Of a stretch of DNA of 64,000 nucleotides, positions 1 through 11,930 are shown piece by piece (position 1 is the first letter of the stretch; every line of letters starts with the position of its first letter). The notes below the pieces were generated by a model that was not told the origin of the DNA, searched no databases, and worked only from the letters and a program-made list of their open reading frames with translations. Source of the stretch: Asterella californica (Eukaryota; Streptophyta; Marchantiopsida; Marchantiales; Aytoniaceae); assembly GCA_036924285.1 (NCBI GenBank), contig JAYKYS010000009.1:17236001-17300000 (forward strand). Reading direction: 5' to 3'. Both the position numbers and the translations under genes were made by a program.

Positions 1-720
1 TATGTGCAAGCAGAACTAGTGTACTTGGGCACCCCAGCAAGAGGACATCTTACTCCGTTCTTCTGTTATCTGTACGTATCCAAGGGGGACTTGCAGAAGA
101 TCAGTTGGCGAGGTATGGGCCAACAGGGCAGCACGAGGTAAAGGAGGAGACCTCGGGAGAAGACGACCGAGTCGCGGCCATGACTCCCCCTCCCACTCTA
201 GTGCCGCAGATGAGATCAGGTACTCAACAGAAGACGCTTCTGGTGAGAGAAGACGACTCCAGTGGTTCGGAAGACGCGACACCACCGAGGAAGATAGGAC
301 CTAGGAGCCTGCCTAGGAAGACCACCTCTTTCCCGATCATTCACTCTGGATCGGAGTCCGACACTCAAGAGGAGCCACTGAATGCTCGAGCTGCACAGAA
401 GATCGCTTGTGCAACTACAGGGAGTCTTCCGAAGACTCCAAAAGACGAAGGTTGGATGGACATTTCTATTGCGACGCGAGGAAGCGCAGTGAAGAAAACT
501 GCTTCTGCCATGAGAAAGGATCTTCCACCCCGGAAGATGAGAAGAGTAGTGTCTTCTCGCGCGTAGAAGTAGAAGACCACAGTAGACGCTGCTACAGGAA
601 TAACAGGTCTAGGAGCAAGAGTCGGAGGCTGCTGTACTTGAGGAGCATAAGGTTGAAGGATCACTTCTGCAAGCGGTCGTCTCCTTACAACCACTCTCCC
701 TCACCTCTGCCTTGTTAGAA
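1..720 (+). pseudogene. Fragment of LTR-embedded ORF (S type)
   Basis: This is a partial, broken copy of the ORF found complete at 44508-46720 on the other strand. The first bases encode the YLGTP...HLTPF segment. The frame shifts near position 100 and then runs from 105 to 566 through an acidic, Ser/Glu-rich linker that includes SGSEDATPPRK. The match continues weakly to about 700 in another frame. Where the S copy has a TGA after its GWM motif, this copy reads CGA (Arg), so it shows the ancestral sense codon. The left edge is cut by the window. The right junction, around 720-820, is not resolved. The function of the family is unknown. It is probably part of another S-type LTR. Confidence 0.7.
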
Positions 721-819
721 CAGCCACAGCGTCTTCCACTCTCTCTCAATCCATAGTAACACTCCCTTCAGCTGATCGATCTGCTAACATGTAGCATAAT
801 CGATCTGCTGTAACCTCAT

Positions 820-1500
820 CGGTGGCTTGCAAGAAGAGCTATGTCCTTCTAGCATCCAAAGTTATCCGTTCGAGCGTTGAAAGCTGTCGGTATCTTCGAT
901 CAAATTCTCTTAGCAACTCATTCAATCCCATCCTACGCTCAGGTTGTTGCTCAAAACTCGGCCAAACACCAAGATTTCTCCTCTGTATGTCTTTGATTTG
1001 ATCTCTCAACTCAGGAATCACAGTCAATTCAAACTACCATCCAAAAACGTCCTCCTAGTATCTCTCTCAAAATCCTCTTCAAGAAATTCCTCTCGGAGAG
1101 CTCGCTCAAAACTCGACCAAACATCAAGATTTCTCCTCTGTATGTCTCTGATTTGATCTCTGAACTCAGGAATCACAGTCAATTCAAACTACCGATCATC
1201 TCCACATCGGTCACCCTTACAAGCTCCATCTCTACTCTGTACTCACGAAGATATCTGGAAATATCTCTGTCTTCAAATCTTCCACACCTATTCACAGTCA
1301 CCTGCAAAGATTTTGTAGATTTTAACTCACCACCTCCGATGATCAGATGTTGCTGAACCAAGGCCGCAAGCGTCTTCAGTATCTCAGCAGTATCCAGACC
1401 TGATGTTGCAGTTGCTGCAGAAGACGTTGGTGCAGTTGAAGGTGTAGCAGTAGACGTCCAGCCGTAGAGATTGTAGCACCACTCCCGCTCTTGCAATCCA
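820..1500 (-). pseudogene. Decayed Ty3/gypsy gag fragment (element of LTR Z1)
   Basis: Residues in the 839-1027 frame (PELRDQIKDIQRR, GLNELLREFDRRYRQLS) match the gag N-terminal region of element N at 31159-33531. The middle block that follows PELR in N is partly missing, and a 155-bp duplication interrupts the match. A second open stretch (1179-1496) covers the upstream, Thr/Ala-rich start of gag. It lies directly downstream, on the minus strand, of a primer-site candidate and LTR Z1, so it is the 5' end of a gag whose rest is lost. It cannot encode a working capsid protein. Confidence 0.75.
947..1256. repeat. 155-bp tandem duplication inside gag fragment
   Basis: The text around ccaaacaccaagatttctcc (962) recurs at 1117 with few changes, a period of 155 bp. 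Both copies keep the segment encoding PELRDQIKDIQRR on the minus strand. 155 is not a multiple of three, so the duplication also breaks the gag frame. The outer limits are approximate. Confidence 0.7.
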
Positions 1501-1552
1501 TCTCTTCTTTGTATGAAAACCTCAACCTCCGCGATTAATCACCCCAAGATAA

Positions 1553-1570
1553 CTCTCATTGGAAGCACCA
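1553..1570 (-). promoter_or_regulatory. Candidate primer binding site of the Z1 element
   Basis: Read on the minus strand, TGGTGCTTCCAATGAGAG lies 6 bases after the end of LTR Z1 and begins with the TGG that pairs with a tRNA CCA end. It precedes the gag remnant, as expected for a minus-strand primer site. I cannot assign the tRNA. It differs from the site used by elements N and W. Confidence 0.5.
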
Positions 1571-2688
1571 AATTTATGTCAAGGAGAGTCTTTCTCAGGA
1601 AGGACGAGCCTTCTCGTTGTGGTAGATCGCGACGTAGAAGTAGAGATTAAATACCAAGACAAGAGCCAATGCTGATAGTCCACAACGGCTGAAGTCACTC
1701 GAAGAGACTATATCCTAACTTTAGGTCACTTATTACTTAACAGATCAAGTCTCAGCCATCAGGAGACAGATCTACCTCCGGACACAATAGATAGACAAAA
1801 TCTGAACTCAAGATGTTTTATTCCTCTTCCTAGACACTCAATAGTCCTCCTCAAACATCAAATTTACAAGTGGTCTCTACCCAACAAGACCTCCTTACGC
1901 TGATCACCACATATCACTTCCAAACAATCAATGTTCACTCAATTAATCTTCTCTCGCTCTTCAAGTAGCAGACTACTTCCCAAAGCCTACAACTGATGGA
2001 GATCTGAACCTCAATGCCTTGTATCTCTTTTTGCAACAGCTTCAGCACTGAAATCCTTCAGAAAAACCCAACCTTCTCAGTCCTTGTCTTCTCCTCCGCT
2101 CAAATAGATGCATCCTGCTCACCAGATTCACCTCCAAACAGCCTAATAGGTAAATTCAAACTCCTCTAACTCTTAATATCCTCTTTGCGAACCCTCCACT
2201 GAAAAACCTTCAGAAATTTGATCCAACGACAATCAAAAGTCCTTCTCAGACATCAAATCGATCTCCTTCAATATGACTACCTCCTGTCCGTTCAAAAGGT
2301 AGTTCTCCCTCCAAACTGTATAATTCCCAAAGATCAGGCTCCTGAAACTTATCCCTTCCTTCGTGTCAATCTCCTCACTCAATTCTCTCAGAAATTTCTT
2401 CTCCTCAGGCCTCAAGCTTCTCGTGCGCGCCCCCGACGACTTCCTCCTCAGCTCTCTGCAAAAAGTCCTCTGTCTCTCGCGGCCGCACGTTAATTAACCT
2501 AAAAGTAAGTCCCCAGCTAAGCCACCCCTGTTGTCCTTATAAGCAGAACTACTTATCAAAAGCAGTCCCCTAGCTAAGCTGCCCCCCTATTGTCCTTATG
2601 CGTACAGAACCTTAATTACTAAGCTGGCTCCTTTTTTAATAAAAGCTTCACAGTTGTCTTTACAAAGTCGACTCCTTCATTACTAAAG

Positions 2689-3275
2689 GTCTCACAGCTT
2701 TCTTTGTCATTGCTAAGCCGACTCGATGATTAATTAACTGATTAACAAAACTTTCCCGTGCTCTTGATGCCACCCTGAATATACCACAAGCCATCCGATG
2801 TAGACCAAAGCTCATACACTTATGGGACTGTCCCACAGGGCTTACAACCTCCCATATGCGCACCAAGTATCTCCTATGGTATATTCACGGTGGAGGTTTA
2901 GACCAGAGAGCCCACGATTAAGAGAGATATCGGTCTCCCGCCCCTAGATATGCAGAACGTGGCTGCATAACTAAGTCTCACAACTTTCTTTGCCATTGCT
3001 TAGCCGACTCGATGATTAATTAACTGATTAACAAAAGTTTCCCGTGCTCTTGATGTCATCTTGATGCCACCCTGAATATACCACAAGCCATCCGATGTAG
3101 ACCGAAGCCCATACACTTATGAGGCTACCCCACAAGGCTTACAGCCCCCCCATATACGCACCAGGTATCTCCCATGGTATATTCACGATGACATGTGGAG
3201 GCTTAGGCCAGGGAGCCCACGATTAAGAGAGATACCGATCTCCCGCCCTTAGATATGCAGAACGTGGCTACATAT
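2689..3275. repeat. 287-bp tandem duplication within LTR Z1
   Basis: Two units start at gtctcacagctttc (2689) and gtctcacaactttc (2976). Both carry the same series of landmarks: ttaattaactgattaacaaa, the cgtgctcttgatg segment, and tatgcagaacgtggct at the end. Z2 and Z3 have only one unit, so the duplication is specific to this copy. Confidence 0.8.
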
Positions 3276-3316
3276 CCAACATAGACTCCCTTCTAGGAGG
3301 CCAACATGCCGGAAAA

Positions 3317-3399
3317 GGAACCAAAGGCTAGGGGGAATTGATCCTGAGACCACTTTCTCCCTAGGCAGGTACCCTATCACTGAGATGGCCTTTGGTTCC
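3317..3399 (-). other. tRNA-like hairpin in LTR Z1
   Basis: On the minus strand an 83-nt segment opens with GGAACCAAAGGC and closes with GCCTTTGGTTCC, a perfect 12-bp terminal stem. Inside are an A-box-like stretch (GGCCATCTCAGTGATAGGGT) and a B-box-like stretch (GGATCAATTCC), spaced as in a tRNA. The D arm and T arm can be folded, but the acceptor stem is too long and the anticodon arm is poor, so this is not a working tRNA gene. A diverged copy is at 61831-61913. Confidence 0.6.
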
Positions 3400-3893
3400 G
3401 TTCTAGAAGGTTAAAAATTCTGTACATATGCTTTTACTGAAGAAGATTTTCTGTAAAAATCTTTAGTAGCTTTTCCTATGCTAACTTCTCTATACAACTC
3501 CGTTTTTAATAAATGAGGAGTCAAAACTATAGTATTCATGAACACCTACACACTCACGCTATCAGATTCAGAGTTAGAGTCACGAGCTAGAATCGACAGA
3601 TTTCTCTCTTTCGCATATTTCTCAATCTAAAACCCGCACTAACTATTACTTAAAGCACTTTCTGTCAAAACTTGAAGCATGAAGTCGCTCTCCTCGTCGA
3701 GCTCTGCATTCTGGTGCCTTTCGATCCCTTTCAGGGTGATATTTCAGTCCAAGCTAAGGGGCAGCTTGCCAAGCATAGCCCCAACTTAACTCCTGCCCAG
3801 CTTGATAAGCTAGGGTGCAGCTTCTCGAACAAATGCTAGTTGATTGTCTTCTGAAGTTCCGTTTCATCATGTGGAATGTCACGCACTACGACA

Positions 3894-6489
3894 GCGTTCA
3901 CTTCAGTGGTCCTTGTTGCCGCATTGAGTATAAAATGTTGGTGGGTTGAATGTTCATAAGGCATTCTATCTTAGCGGGTGATTCGTGAGGGTTCTCGATG
4001 GTTCGCATGGAGGAGTGAAGAACTGCGAGAGTGGTGATTATGGACGGAGGTTTGTTGTCGACTCCGGATCTTCTTTTCTCGCATCCATTTCATATCAAGC
4101 TTTGTTGCATCCATCGCGATGATTTTCGACAATGGTTAGTTGCGTAGTTTGGTGACGAGTTCATGAGAAGGGTGATGGACTTACAGCTTCCGATGATCCT
4201 TCTGATTGTTACATACGGAGAGACTTGGAAATTGACGGTGTACATCTTGTTGTGACGAAGAATGGATCTCAACTATCCAGCGAACATTCCTTTCAACCTC
4301 TGGGTTGATATCTGGTGTCATTACAGACCAAAGATCAAACATGGGGTATGGATCGTGAGAAACTTCAGGGAAGAGTATTTCAATCGAGTGATAGCTTCGT
4401 CGTTCTTTTATCGTATCTTTTATTATAGATCATTTTCAGGTTGTAATATTAACTCTATATTAATCGTTGACTCAATTGTTTCATTCTGGTTGAGCGCTTC
4501 TGTGTACTTACGGTCCACAGAGAATCCTCCGACATGTCTTAGGGATTTTCTGATTTCTTCTGTCTGAGTTTTGTTCATTTCTTGTGTGTACATCCTTGGG
4601 TGTAAAAATTCGTTCTACGAGAAAAAGTTGAGTGAAGAAAAGACAAAAGTAAAGCTCTTTGTGCGCTCATTGGTCTACTTTTGGACCAATAGTGTTCAAG
4701 CTGATCCTTGTGACGTTTTCTCTGGTTTCAGGAAGCTTCGGAGGATCATTCACGCAAAGAAGGGTATGGTTGGAAAGCACTCATCGTGGCTACAATCAGG
4801 GGTGAAGAATCGATCAATTTCACGGAAAGATGAGGGCGTTATGATCGATTGAGTAGAGGGGGATGAAATTTGTACCTATTGCTATATTTTTTGTTGTTCC
4901 GAGAGACTCGTGAGGAGTTTTTAAGAGCTTTCGGTTGGGTTTGAGGGTTGACGACGAGCTGGTCGTTTGATATTTGTTTCTGTGGATTCTTTATCGTTTT
5001 GGATTGTCAATCAACCGGTTGAAGTTGAAGGTGCAGACGTGACGAGACGGGTGTTGAGAACTGTGACAGTCATGGAGATATTGCTATTCCTCGAGTTCTG
5101 GGTCGAGTTTCATAGTGAAACTTTTCAGAATTCAGGGATGTCTTATTCATAAGATATCTGGAAAATTTCATAAAGAATGATCGAGTAGATTGTTCAGCGT
5201 CTTGAATCAAACATACATGGTCTGTAAAGCTCTAAAGTTAGCACATATTACGGTTCTGCTCATAATTGAGAATTGGATTGAGGTTTTGATCTGAAAATTG
5301 TTCAAGGTATAAGTGAAGGGTCCAATAAAGCTTCCTGTGAAGTTTTATCATCATTGATCGATCAATTTGGGAGGATTGATGTCTCAAAGTTCGAAAAAGC
5401 TTCTGTTATTAGACGTGATGAGGCGGGTGTTGTGAACTGTGATAGTCAAGAAAACTTAGCTATTTCTCGAGTTCTGGCGAGTTTCTGAGTGAAACTTTCC
5501 ATGATTGAGGGATGCCTTATCAGTAAGATATCTAGAAAGTTTCATAAAGAATGATCAAGTAGATTGTTCAAGGTCTTGGATCAAACATACTTGGATCCGT
5601 AAAGCTCTAAAGTTAGCACAGATTAGTCCATATCTGAGAGTTGGTTTGAAGTTTCGACCTAAAAATTGTCTAGGGTGATAGTGAAGGGTCCAATACAACT
5701 TCCTGTGAAGTTTGATCATCATTGGTTGATTGGTATGGAAGGACAGAGGTCTCAAAGTTCGGAGATGCTTTTGTTATTAGCGGGTTCTGATTTTCAGTCA
5801 CATCCATTGTGATCTTTTGGTTCATTTCGAGCATTTGGGGAGGAGCTTGTTGCTGAAACAACCATGCTTGCATACAACTCGACATTGTGAATGTGTGGGG
5901 CGATTCAGCTCCTGGTGGTGAAAGAGAACGGAGTCGCACTGAGTCATAAGTCGTTGTTTGGGTGCTCGGAGCCGCCAAGTATCGTCATCATTGGTGCCAT
6001 GTTGTGATCTGAATAAGTGTCTTGAAGCATGCATGTCTTATCTTGCTGGGATGCTTAGGAGACCATGGTGTGCAGCAAGTTTTATTAGGGACTCTATCAA
6101 GTTGATTGAGCGGTCCTATAGTATCTTTCGGCTGTATTAAATAGAGTTGTGGCGGTCAAACTGATGGATAGCTAACTTCACTAGAAAGTTGTGAAGTCAT
6201 GCTTCGAGTGATTTAAGGTTACTTGCAGTTAGATAGTACGGAGCTGAGTATTTCAGTTAGAGCATGAAAAGATCTGTTTGTAACACAAGTCTCTGCAACT
6301 TATACGTATCTTTGGATCGTAGCAAACTTTAAACTTGAGTCGAGTGGGTACAAGGTCACTCGTGCTAGAAGAGTAGATAGTGAAACAGTTGAGTGGAGAC
6401 ATCTAGATCTAGAGCCAACCTTGTCAACCCACATACCTCTGCACAGTCATATACCCAGTGTATTCTTAGACAGAAAAACACGTTATACA
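3894..6489. other. Unassigned 2.6-kb stretch, probably mostly a degraded LTR
   Basis: I recognise no coding homology here. Short open frames (for example 4262-4567 and 4571-4852) have no recognisable motifs. The right end, ...cgttataca just before a primer-site candidate at 6495, suggests that the 3' part is the 5' LTR of a plus-strand element. I cannot place the left end of that LTR. The stretch contains a 376-bp tandem duplication. It starts directly after LTR Z1, with GCGT. Confidence 0.4.
5038..5785. repeat. Diverged 376-bp tandem duplication
   Basis: Two units start at cgtgacgagacggg (5038) and cgtgatgaggcggg (5414). Both run through matching blocks such as ttcataaagaatgatc, gtaaagctctaaagttagca and gtgaagggtccaata. 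Divergence is clearly higher than in the other tandem repeats of the window, so it is an old duplication. Its role, if any, is unknown. Confidence 0.8.
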
Positions 6490-6494
6490 ATAGT

Positions 6495-6507
6495 TGGTGA
6501 ACTCGAC
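6495..6507 (+). promoter_or_regulatory. Candidate primer binding site (TGGTGAACTCGAC)
   Basis: The same 13 bases lie next to LTRs in elements N (33583-33595, minus) and W (12188-12200, minus). Here they follow the putative LTR end tataca by 5 bases and precede a gag remnant in the same direction. The matching tRNA 3' end would be GTCGAGTTCACCA, which I cannot assign. Confidence 0.6.
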
Positions 6508-6550
6508 GTGAAACGTCTAAGGTGAGAGATACATGCATGGTTTTGCCACC

Positions 6551-7635
6551 ATGGACATTGAAGGGTTAGGTCATTACGTAGATGAAGCTTCTACATCTAG
6601 AGAGGCTCCAAAGGTGACCAAGCTTTCACGGTCTGATATGCAATTGCGTTGGTAATGCAACAACAGCAAGTCACTGAATGAAAAGAGACAATGGCTACCA
6701 AAGCCTTGCAATCTGTTGTGGTGTTGCTAGATCAGTTTGATGGAAAGAATATCTCCAAGTACCTAAAGTACTATTCTCGAGAGATGGAGTTGAATAAGAT
6801 GTCAGAAATAGAGATTGTGAGTACGTTTGAGCTTGTTGTCATACCAGAGCTACGAAAGCATGTGAAAGAGATCATCCGATCTCATGGTGCTACATGAGAA
6901 AGATTTACTCTTCAGCTGAAAGAAGAGTATTCTTTAGAGGATGTAGACCGAGTCACTTAGAAGTCATTCATGGAGTGGATAAACAAATCCAATAAAGGGC
7001 TTGTTGCCACATAGCTATTTCGGGAGTTCGAGAGATAATTTCTTCAATTGTCTCGGGCGGAGAAGCTTACATTGGAGAACGACAAGGTGGAGTTGTTTCT
7101 GCAAGCAGCTAAAAATGAGTCACAGAGGGAGTTGGAGCTGCTTTTGGAAGATAGGATGGAAGATAACGGACTCACATCTGATTGGAGAAAGGTCTCTGAA
7201 GTAATGAGTGCACTTCCCAAACGATAATACCGGAGAGAAGGTGGTGGTAAGACAAGAAGTGAGACCACCGCCGATCATATTATCTCGTAGACCCAATGAT
7301 GCTTAATGTACAAGCACCTATTGTGCATGTACCTCAAGTTCCACTTCCTACTGTTCATGTCTCAAAAGTTGCACCGCAAAGAGATGCTATGAAAGAGTTG
7401 GTAAAAAGGATGAGGGACTTGCAGATCAAGTTAGCAAGGTTGGAAGAGAAGGGAGGGGCACATGATACCACACCTGCTCCTAAGCAAGATTATGTATAAA
7501 GATGCATTTGGTGTGATAGTTCTGATCATGCTCGAAGAGAGTGTAATGATTTTACCTAGACTCTAAGAGATGGAGTAGTCTATTGGAAGGAATGGAAGAT
7601 TGCTTTCAAAGATAATAGAGAGATTCTTAGATAAG
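6551..7635 (+). pseudogene. Decayed gag of a plus-strand Ty3/gypsy element
   Basis: An ATG at 6551 sits in GCCACCATGG, an ideal eukaryotic start context, but the frame stops after 34 codons. Homology to N gag then resumes in other frames: a Gln run, MATKALQSVV, the block 6691-6897 with ISKYLKYYSREMELNKM, and later the segment 7296-7499. After a TAA at 7497-7499 the CX2CX4HX4C zinc knuckle (CIWCDSSDHARREC) follows at about 7504. The match fades near 7635. Many stops and shifts make it non-functional. It follows a primer-site candidate, so it is the 5' end of a truncated element. The 118 bases from 7636 to 7753 hold nothing I recognise. Confidence 0.8.
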
Positions 7636-7753
7636 ATAACGTCAGTTTAGCACCTCGGCTAAGTTGACCGAGTGCGTAATGGTTAGTCGCGATAGGGTTG
7701 TTAGTGTCATTAGGGCAAGTTCTTGGGCTAGCCCCACTAGGTGTATACTACGC

Positions 7754-9753
7754 TATCGCGTCGGATTTTGCGTGAAGGATGTCCAGGAGAACGCGAGGTT
7801 CCTGGCTGTGGAGATGTTGTATGCTGAAACAAAGACGACAGAGAAAAACAACCAAGAAAACGAATGCTGCGATATATACCAACTCCAAATGTATGTAAAT
7901 TGCCGGTTCTTTCTCCTAAGAGCACAGAACTGAGAAACAGACCAGAGCGATCTGTAACCTGCTTCAAAAGCCCCTAAAAACAACCCCTGAATCACAATCC
8001 TGACCCAAAACCACCAAAGCGTAGCTCAAAGCAAGAGAAACTTCCCTTTGCTAACAAACGGAGCCACAGCAGTATCACGCGATCCAAACCCAAGTCCAAA
8101 CCACACCCATGTACAAGCTCTTAGTCAAATCTAGCTACCACAAGCTGTATATAGCCAACCAGAACTCTAACGAACTCAAAAGAGCAAAACTCGTAGCGAT
8201 GAAATCGAAAAAAGCCTATATGAGAACTTCCTCCTTTCGCCGAACGGACTTCAGATGTCGATAGGGTCTCCTCCGCTGACTCCGTTAACCCAAGAAACCT
8301 TCAGATCCGACTCCCAACAGCCGAGATATCGCTGATTTTCGATCGTAGATGATCGAACCTTCTAAAACTCCTCCTTGTGGTTTAAAACCGCACACACCGC
8401 ACAAACAGATCGTCTAAACTGATATCCGTCTTCCCTGGCATATATATCTAGCTATCAAGAACCCAACGAGACTCCAAACAAGCCGTTTGGAGTTTCTCTT
8501 TGCAAAACCACGCAAGAAATATGGTCGCAGGTTGCAAAAAACTGACGTAAATGGACTCCCTGCGGCTCAAACTCGCTCACCTCACCCAAACCAACAATCC
8601 AATCCACATATTTTCTTCTCCTATGCGTAGATGAAGACTCCCTAGTCGCGTAGACACACCGATCGCGAAGAACAACCCAATTTTAAGTTGCAGGCGGTGA
8701 AAAACTTGACGCAAACGCTTCCCTGCGAGCCAATTTCACTCAGAACTCCTAAACCGTCTGATGAAACTTGGTATCGTCTTCAATTTCCCGTAGAACTCGG
8801 TGTTCTGATCCCGATGGATCCAAGGACAGCAAGTTTGGACTCCGGAACGGCCCGAACGGTCCAACTCTCCTTCACAAGTAACTGAAATCTCCAAATCTCT
8901 CTCCTACGTCTCAATTTCTCTCAGTACACATTCCCCGATCCGTCTCTTCCCAAACCGTCTTAACCTGTGCGTAGCCTGCACAGATCTGAACCCAACGACG
9001 CCTTGTGCGCTTGCATTAGACCTCCAAATCTCTCAAACCGTTCGTTGACAGATCGCAGGCGCAAGTTAACCCCTAAGCTGCCCCCTTGTCACAGTCTCTG
9101 TACTTACGAAGTTCTGTCATAATAAAATGAAGAAGGTCCCTTGCGTCTTTGATATAACGCCTGAAGCCTCAAATACCCAGTCAGCAAGTAACTAAAGCCT
9201 AGCTTGATTTTGTCTTCTTTCGAGTCGCATAACTTCTTCACTAGATGTCCAATCGAAGTAAACAAGATGCCCATGGAAAGCTGACAACGAGCTATGCCCA
9301 TCTATGTGATGAAAGTGAAGATCCAAAGTTGCGCCAAAAGCCCGTAAGCTAAGGCCTAGCTTGTTTTCTCCATCTCTCGAGTCTTGTAACTTCTCCACTA
9401 GGCGTCCAAACGAAGTAGACAAAGTGCTTATGGAATGCTGACAAGAAGCTCTATGCATCTATGTGATGAAAGCGAAGATCCAAAGTTGTGTCAAAAGCCC
9501 GTAAGCTGAGACCTAGCTTGTTTTTCTCCATCTTTCGAGTCATATAACTTCTCCACTAGGCGTCCAAACAAAGTAGACAAAGTGTCTATGGAATGCTGAC
9601 AAGGAGCTCTATCCACTGATTCGATGAAAGCGAAGATCCGAAATGGTGCCAAAAGTCTGTAAGCAGAGGCCTAGCTTGTCTTCTCATGAGTGTCTTTGGA
9701 ACGACAAGCATCGAAGTTTGAATGTCAGATAGGAGCCGGTCCACGACACGACA
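7754..9753 (-). repeat. LTR W1 (3' LTR of element W)
   Basis: This 2.0-kb LTR runs, on the minus strand, from TGTCGTGTCG (9753) to CGATA (7754). It matches solo LTR W3 at 58827-60838 throughout. It is adjacent to a polypurine tract, which fixes it as the 3' LTR. Several copies of a ~157-bp tandem unit lie near its U3 start (9190-9660). The LTR end is TA rather than the usual CA. I infer this from the target duplication of W3. Confidence 0.85.
9190..9660. repeat. ~157-bp tandem repeats in LTR W1
   Basis: Three to four units are marked by the recurring cctagcttg, catctttcgagtc-like, aagtagacaaagtg-like and ctgacaaggagct-like blocks. The same array is present in W3 (58904-59374, exact 157-bp steps) and W' (13533-14001, 156-bp steps). 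Confidence 0.85.
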
Positions 9754-10447
9754 TCGACTCCCTCCAAACCTGTGCATCCTCCGGTATGCACTAGATATAC
9801 CAACCAAGGAGTGGACCGGCACTGAAATCATCTTGTCATCCTCCCTCCCATCTCAGTTAACCTCATCCTCAAGGTTACAACCTGATCGTCATCCTGAAGT
9901 TGTTACCCTGCCATGATCCTCCCTAGATCCTGCTCATTGACTTTCTCCTCGAACCTCCCATCCAATCACCCCCTCTAAATCTACACATCTTTCAATATGC
10001 GAAGACATAGAAGAAATAACCCATCATACCATGAAAATGTCTTCCATGCGCCCTGTAGAACCTCACCGTCGAGGTTTGTGAACCAAGTGTCGTAGTAGAC
10101 ATCATCCGTCAACACAATCATCATCATATATCTGACTGTAATCCTTAACCTCAAGCGGTACATGTCATCGTATCTAATCCTCTCTTCTTTTTTGTTTTTT
10201 TTTCTGAAAAAAAAGAACCACACTACTGCAAGTAAAATCCTCAACCGCAACCATCATTATCTCGTTGTACAATGACATCCTCCTCAATCATCATCCTCCT
10301 TGATCTCTTCTTCTGAAAATCCTTACAACCTCCCAAGCATCATTCTCTCAGTCTTAATCCTGAAAACATTTACAACCCCCAAGCATCATCTTCCCAACCC
10401 TAATCACCTTCAGCAATAGCTTCTCCCCTGTAAGTCATCCTTACCCA
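9754..10447 (-). other. Polypurine tract and 3' untranslated stretch of element W
   Basis: The first bases (tcgactccctcc) complement a purine run abutting the 3' LTR. The next block, cctgtgcatcctccgg, resembles the bases next to the polypurine tracts of N, X and X2. The rest is C/T/A-rich with many catcatc and cctccc runs. It has no recognisable coding sequence, and pol would be expected here in a complete element. Confidence 0.65.
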
Positions 10448-11930
10448 TCATCCTATATCCGTAGCCTCGATAGCATCTGTCCACTGTCCTTCACTCTCAA
10501 CATGTCGTTCGTCCTTGATGATGTCAATGATGACATCATGGACTTCTCTTGTAGCTGCACCCAAGACCTCCCGTGATAGAAACCCAACCTTGGCATCTCC
10601 AATGCGTTCATTCCAACCTCCCTTCACATCCATCATCATCATCTCAATATATGGTTGTTGTTTGTCTGCAACCAGATCACCCACGTCCATTGTCTGCACC
10701 CCAACCATCTCCTTCGGTTGTGAAGGATCGTCCTCCATTGCATGTTCAGGAAGAATAGTTTCTTGTTGAGTCTTATCCTCCCCAGCTTGCTTCTCTGAAG
10801 AAGTCTCTTCTTGTCCCTTCTTCTCGCTCTGCATCGTGGATGCAGTATCCAACTTGAGCTCGCTTAGATCCTCGTGCTCATCCAAATCATCCATATGGAG
10901 ATCATGCTCAATCTTCTCCACCCTAGCATCATAACTTGTAGCTTCGATAACTACAACTGCATGTGCCGCAAGGTAATCATCCACAAACTTCTTTATCCCC
11001 CCTTTACCAACGTTGGCTTGAAGGAGAGTACCCGTACTCGTGAATGCAACATTTTCATCCTCCCAAGAAATAACCTCACGTTGCAAAGACTCTGCAAAGT
11101 CGATGCAATCATCTTGTTGATGATCAGTACCATCACACCATACGCATTGATGTACCCAAGCTGGTTGGGGTACAAGCACCGTCTTGATCGACGATCTCTT
11201 ATCCTCCAACCTAGTAACCTTAGCTTGTAGATCTTGCATCGTTTGCTGTATGTCCTCGATGGTTGGATCCTTCTCCTCTACAACCGCAACTGGAGGTTGA
11301 ACCTCAGATACTACCCGAATTGGTGTGGTAGTCAGTGATACATGTGTCGACCTTGTAACCTTTTCCCTTGTATGTCTCCAAACAAGAAGCTCAACCGCTT
11401 CATGCACAACCTCCCAATTCTTTGTCAACCCTTCTTCTTCCAATCCATCCTCCAGAAGTAGCTCCAACCGCTCTTGTCATGGTTCATCAGCAGCTTGAAG
11501 AAACAACTCTGTCTTGTAGGTCTCCAAGGTTAGCTTGTCCACCTGAGGTAGTTGAGAGAATTGTCTCTCGAACTCCTTTAACAACTCTGTAGGCTGTAAA
11601 CCCTTGCTAGGTCGGTTGACCCATCCCAAAAACGATTTCTTGGTTACTCGATCTGAGTTTTCCAAGAAATATTCCTCCATCAGCGCATGTGAAAATGTAT
11701 CCCAGTTCCTCCCAAAACGCTTTATTAGACCCTTCACATGCTCCTTTATCTCAGGCACCGCATCGAGTTCGAATGTCTCGATCATCTCTTTCTCCGATAC
11801 ATGATCCAAATCCATCTCAGTCTTATAACATCTCAAGTACTTTGAGATGTCTTCCCCATCAAATAGATTGAGCTAGTCGATCACCCTTCGAAGCGCCTTC
11901 GTCCTCAAAGCCTCCTTTTGTTTATCGCAA
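10448..11930 (-). pseudogene. Gag of element W with premature stops
   Basis: Two open stretches lie in one frame, 11836-11477 and 11467-10448. A TGA separates them at 11477-11479, where N has a sense codon. Weaker homology upstream (about 11930-11840) has further stops. Recognisable parts are the gag core (ISKYLRCYKTEMDLDHVSEKE, FLGWVNRPSKGL, ELLKEFERQFSQL), a CX2CX4HX4C zinc knuckle (CVWCDGTDHQQDDC), a long acidic linker, and the C-terminal block EVLGAATREVHDVIIDIIK. That last block matches N gag just before its protease. The frame ends before any protease. The gag was probably functional until recently, because only a few lesions separate it from an open frame. Confidence 0.85.

Larger units (their letters stand above)
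1577..3893 (-). repeat. LTR Z1 (5' LTR of a truncated minus-strand element)
   Basis: The inverted copy of solo LTR Z3 (61338-63474) and of fragment Z2 (16396-17490) spans this block. The right end reads ...CGACA (TGTCG on the minus strand). The left end is tgtcaagg, the equivalent of the CTCCTCGACA end of Z3 with one change. A primer-site candidate and gag remnant follow on the minus strand, so this is a 5' LTR. It holds a 287-bp internal duplication, an 83-nt tRNA-like hairpin and repeats of the form cttataaggac...gcagcttagct. The base just outside the right end is GCGT. No partner LTR is in the window. Confidence 0.8.

Noticed and set aside
2470..2500. GCGGCCGC next to TTAATTAA (NotI/PacI-like), as in a cloning vector; also GCGGCCGC in the N and X LTRs
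   Set aside because: The sites recur in inverted Z1/Z2 copies and in LTRs with normal divergence, so they belong to the repeats and not to vector contamination.
3317..3399. Genuine tRNA gene
   Set aside because: The terminal stem is too long (12 bp), the anticodon arm is poor, and the segment lies in a repeated LTR.
4262..4852. Two adjacent open frames of 101 and 93 codons
   Set aside because: They have no motif, homology to other parts of the window or clear codon pattern, and lie in an otherwise non-coding stretch.
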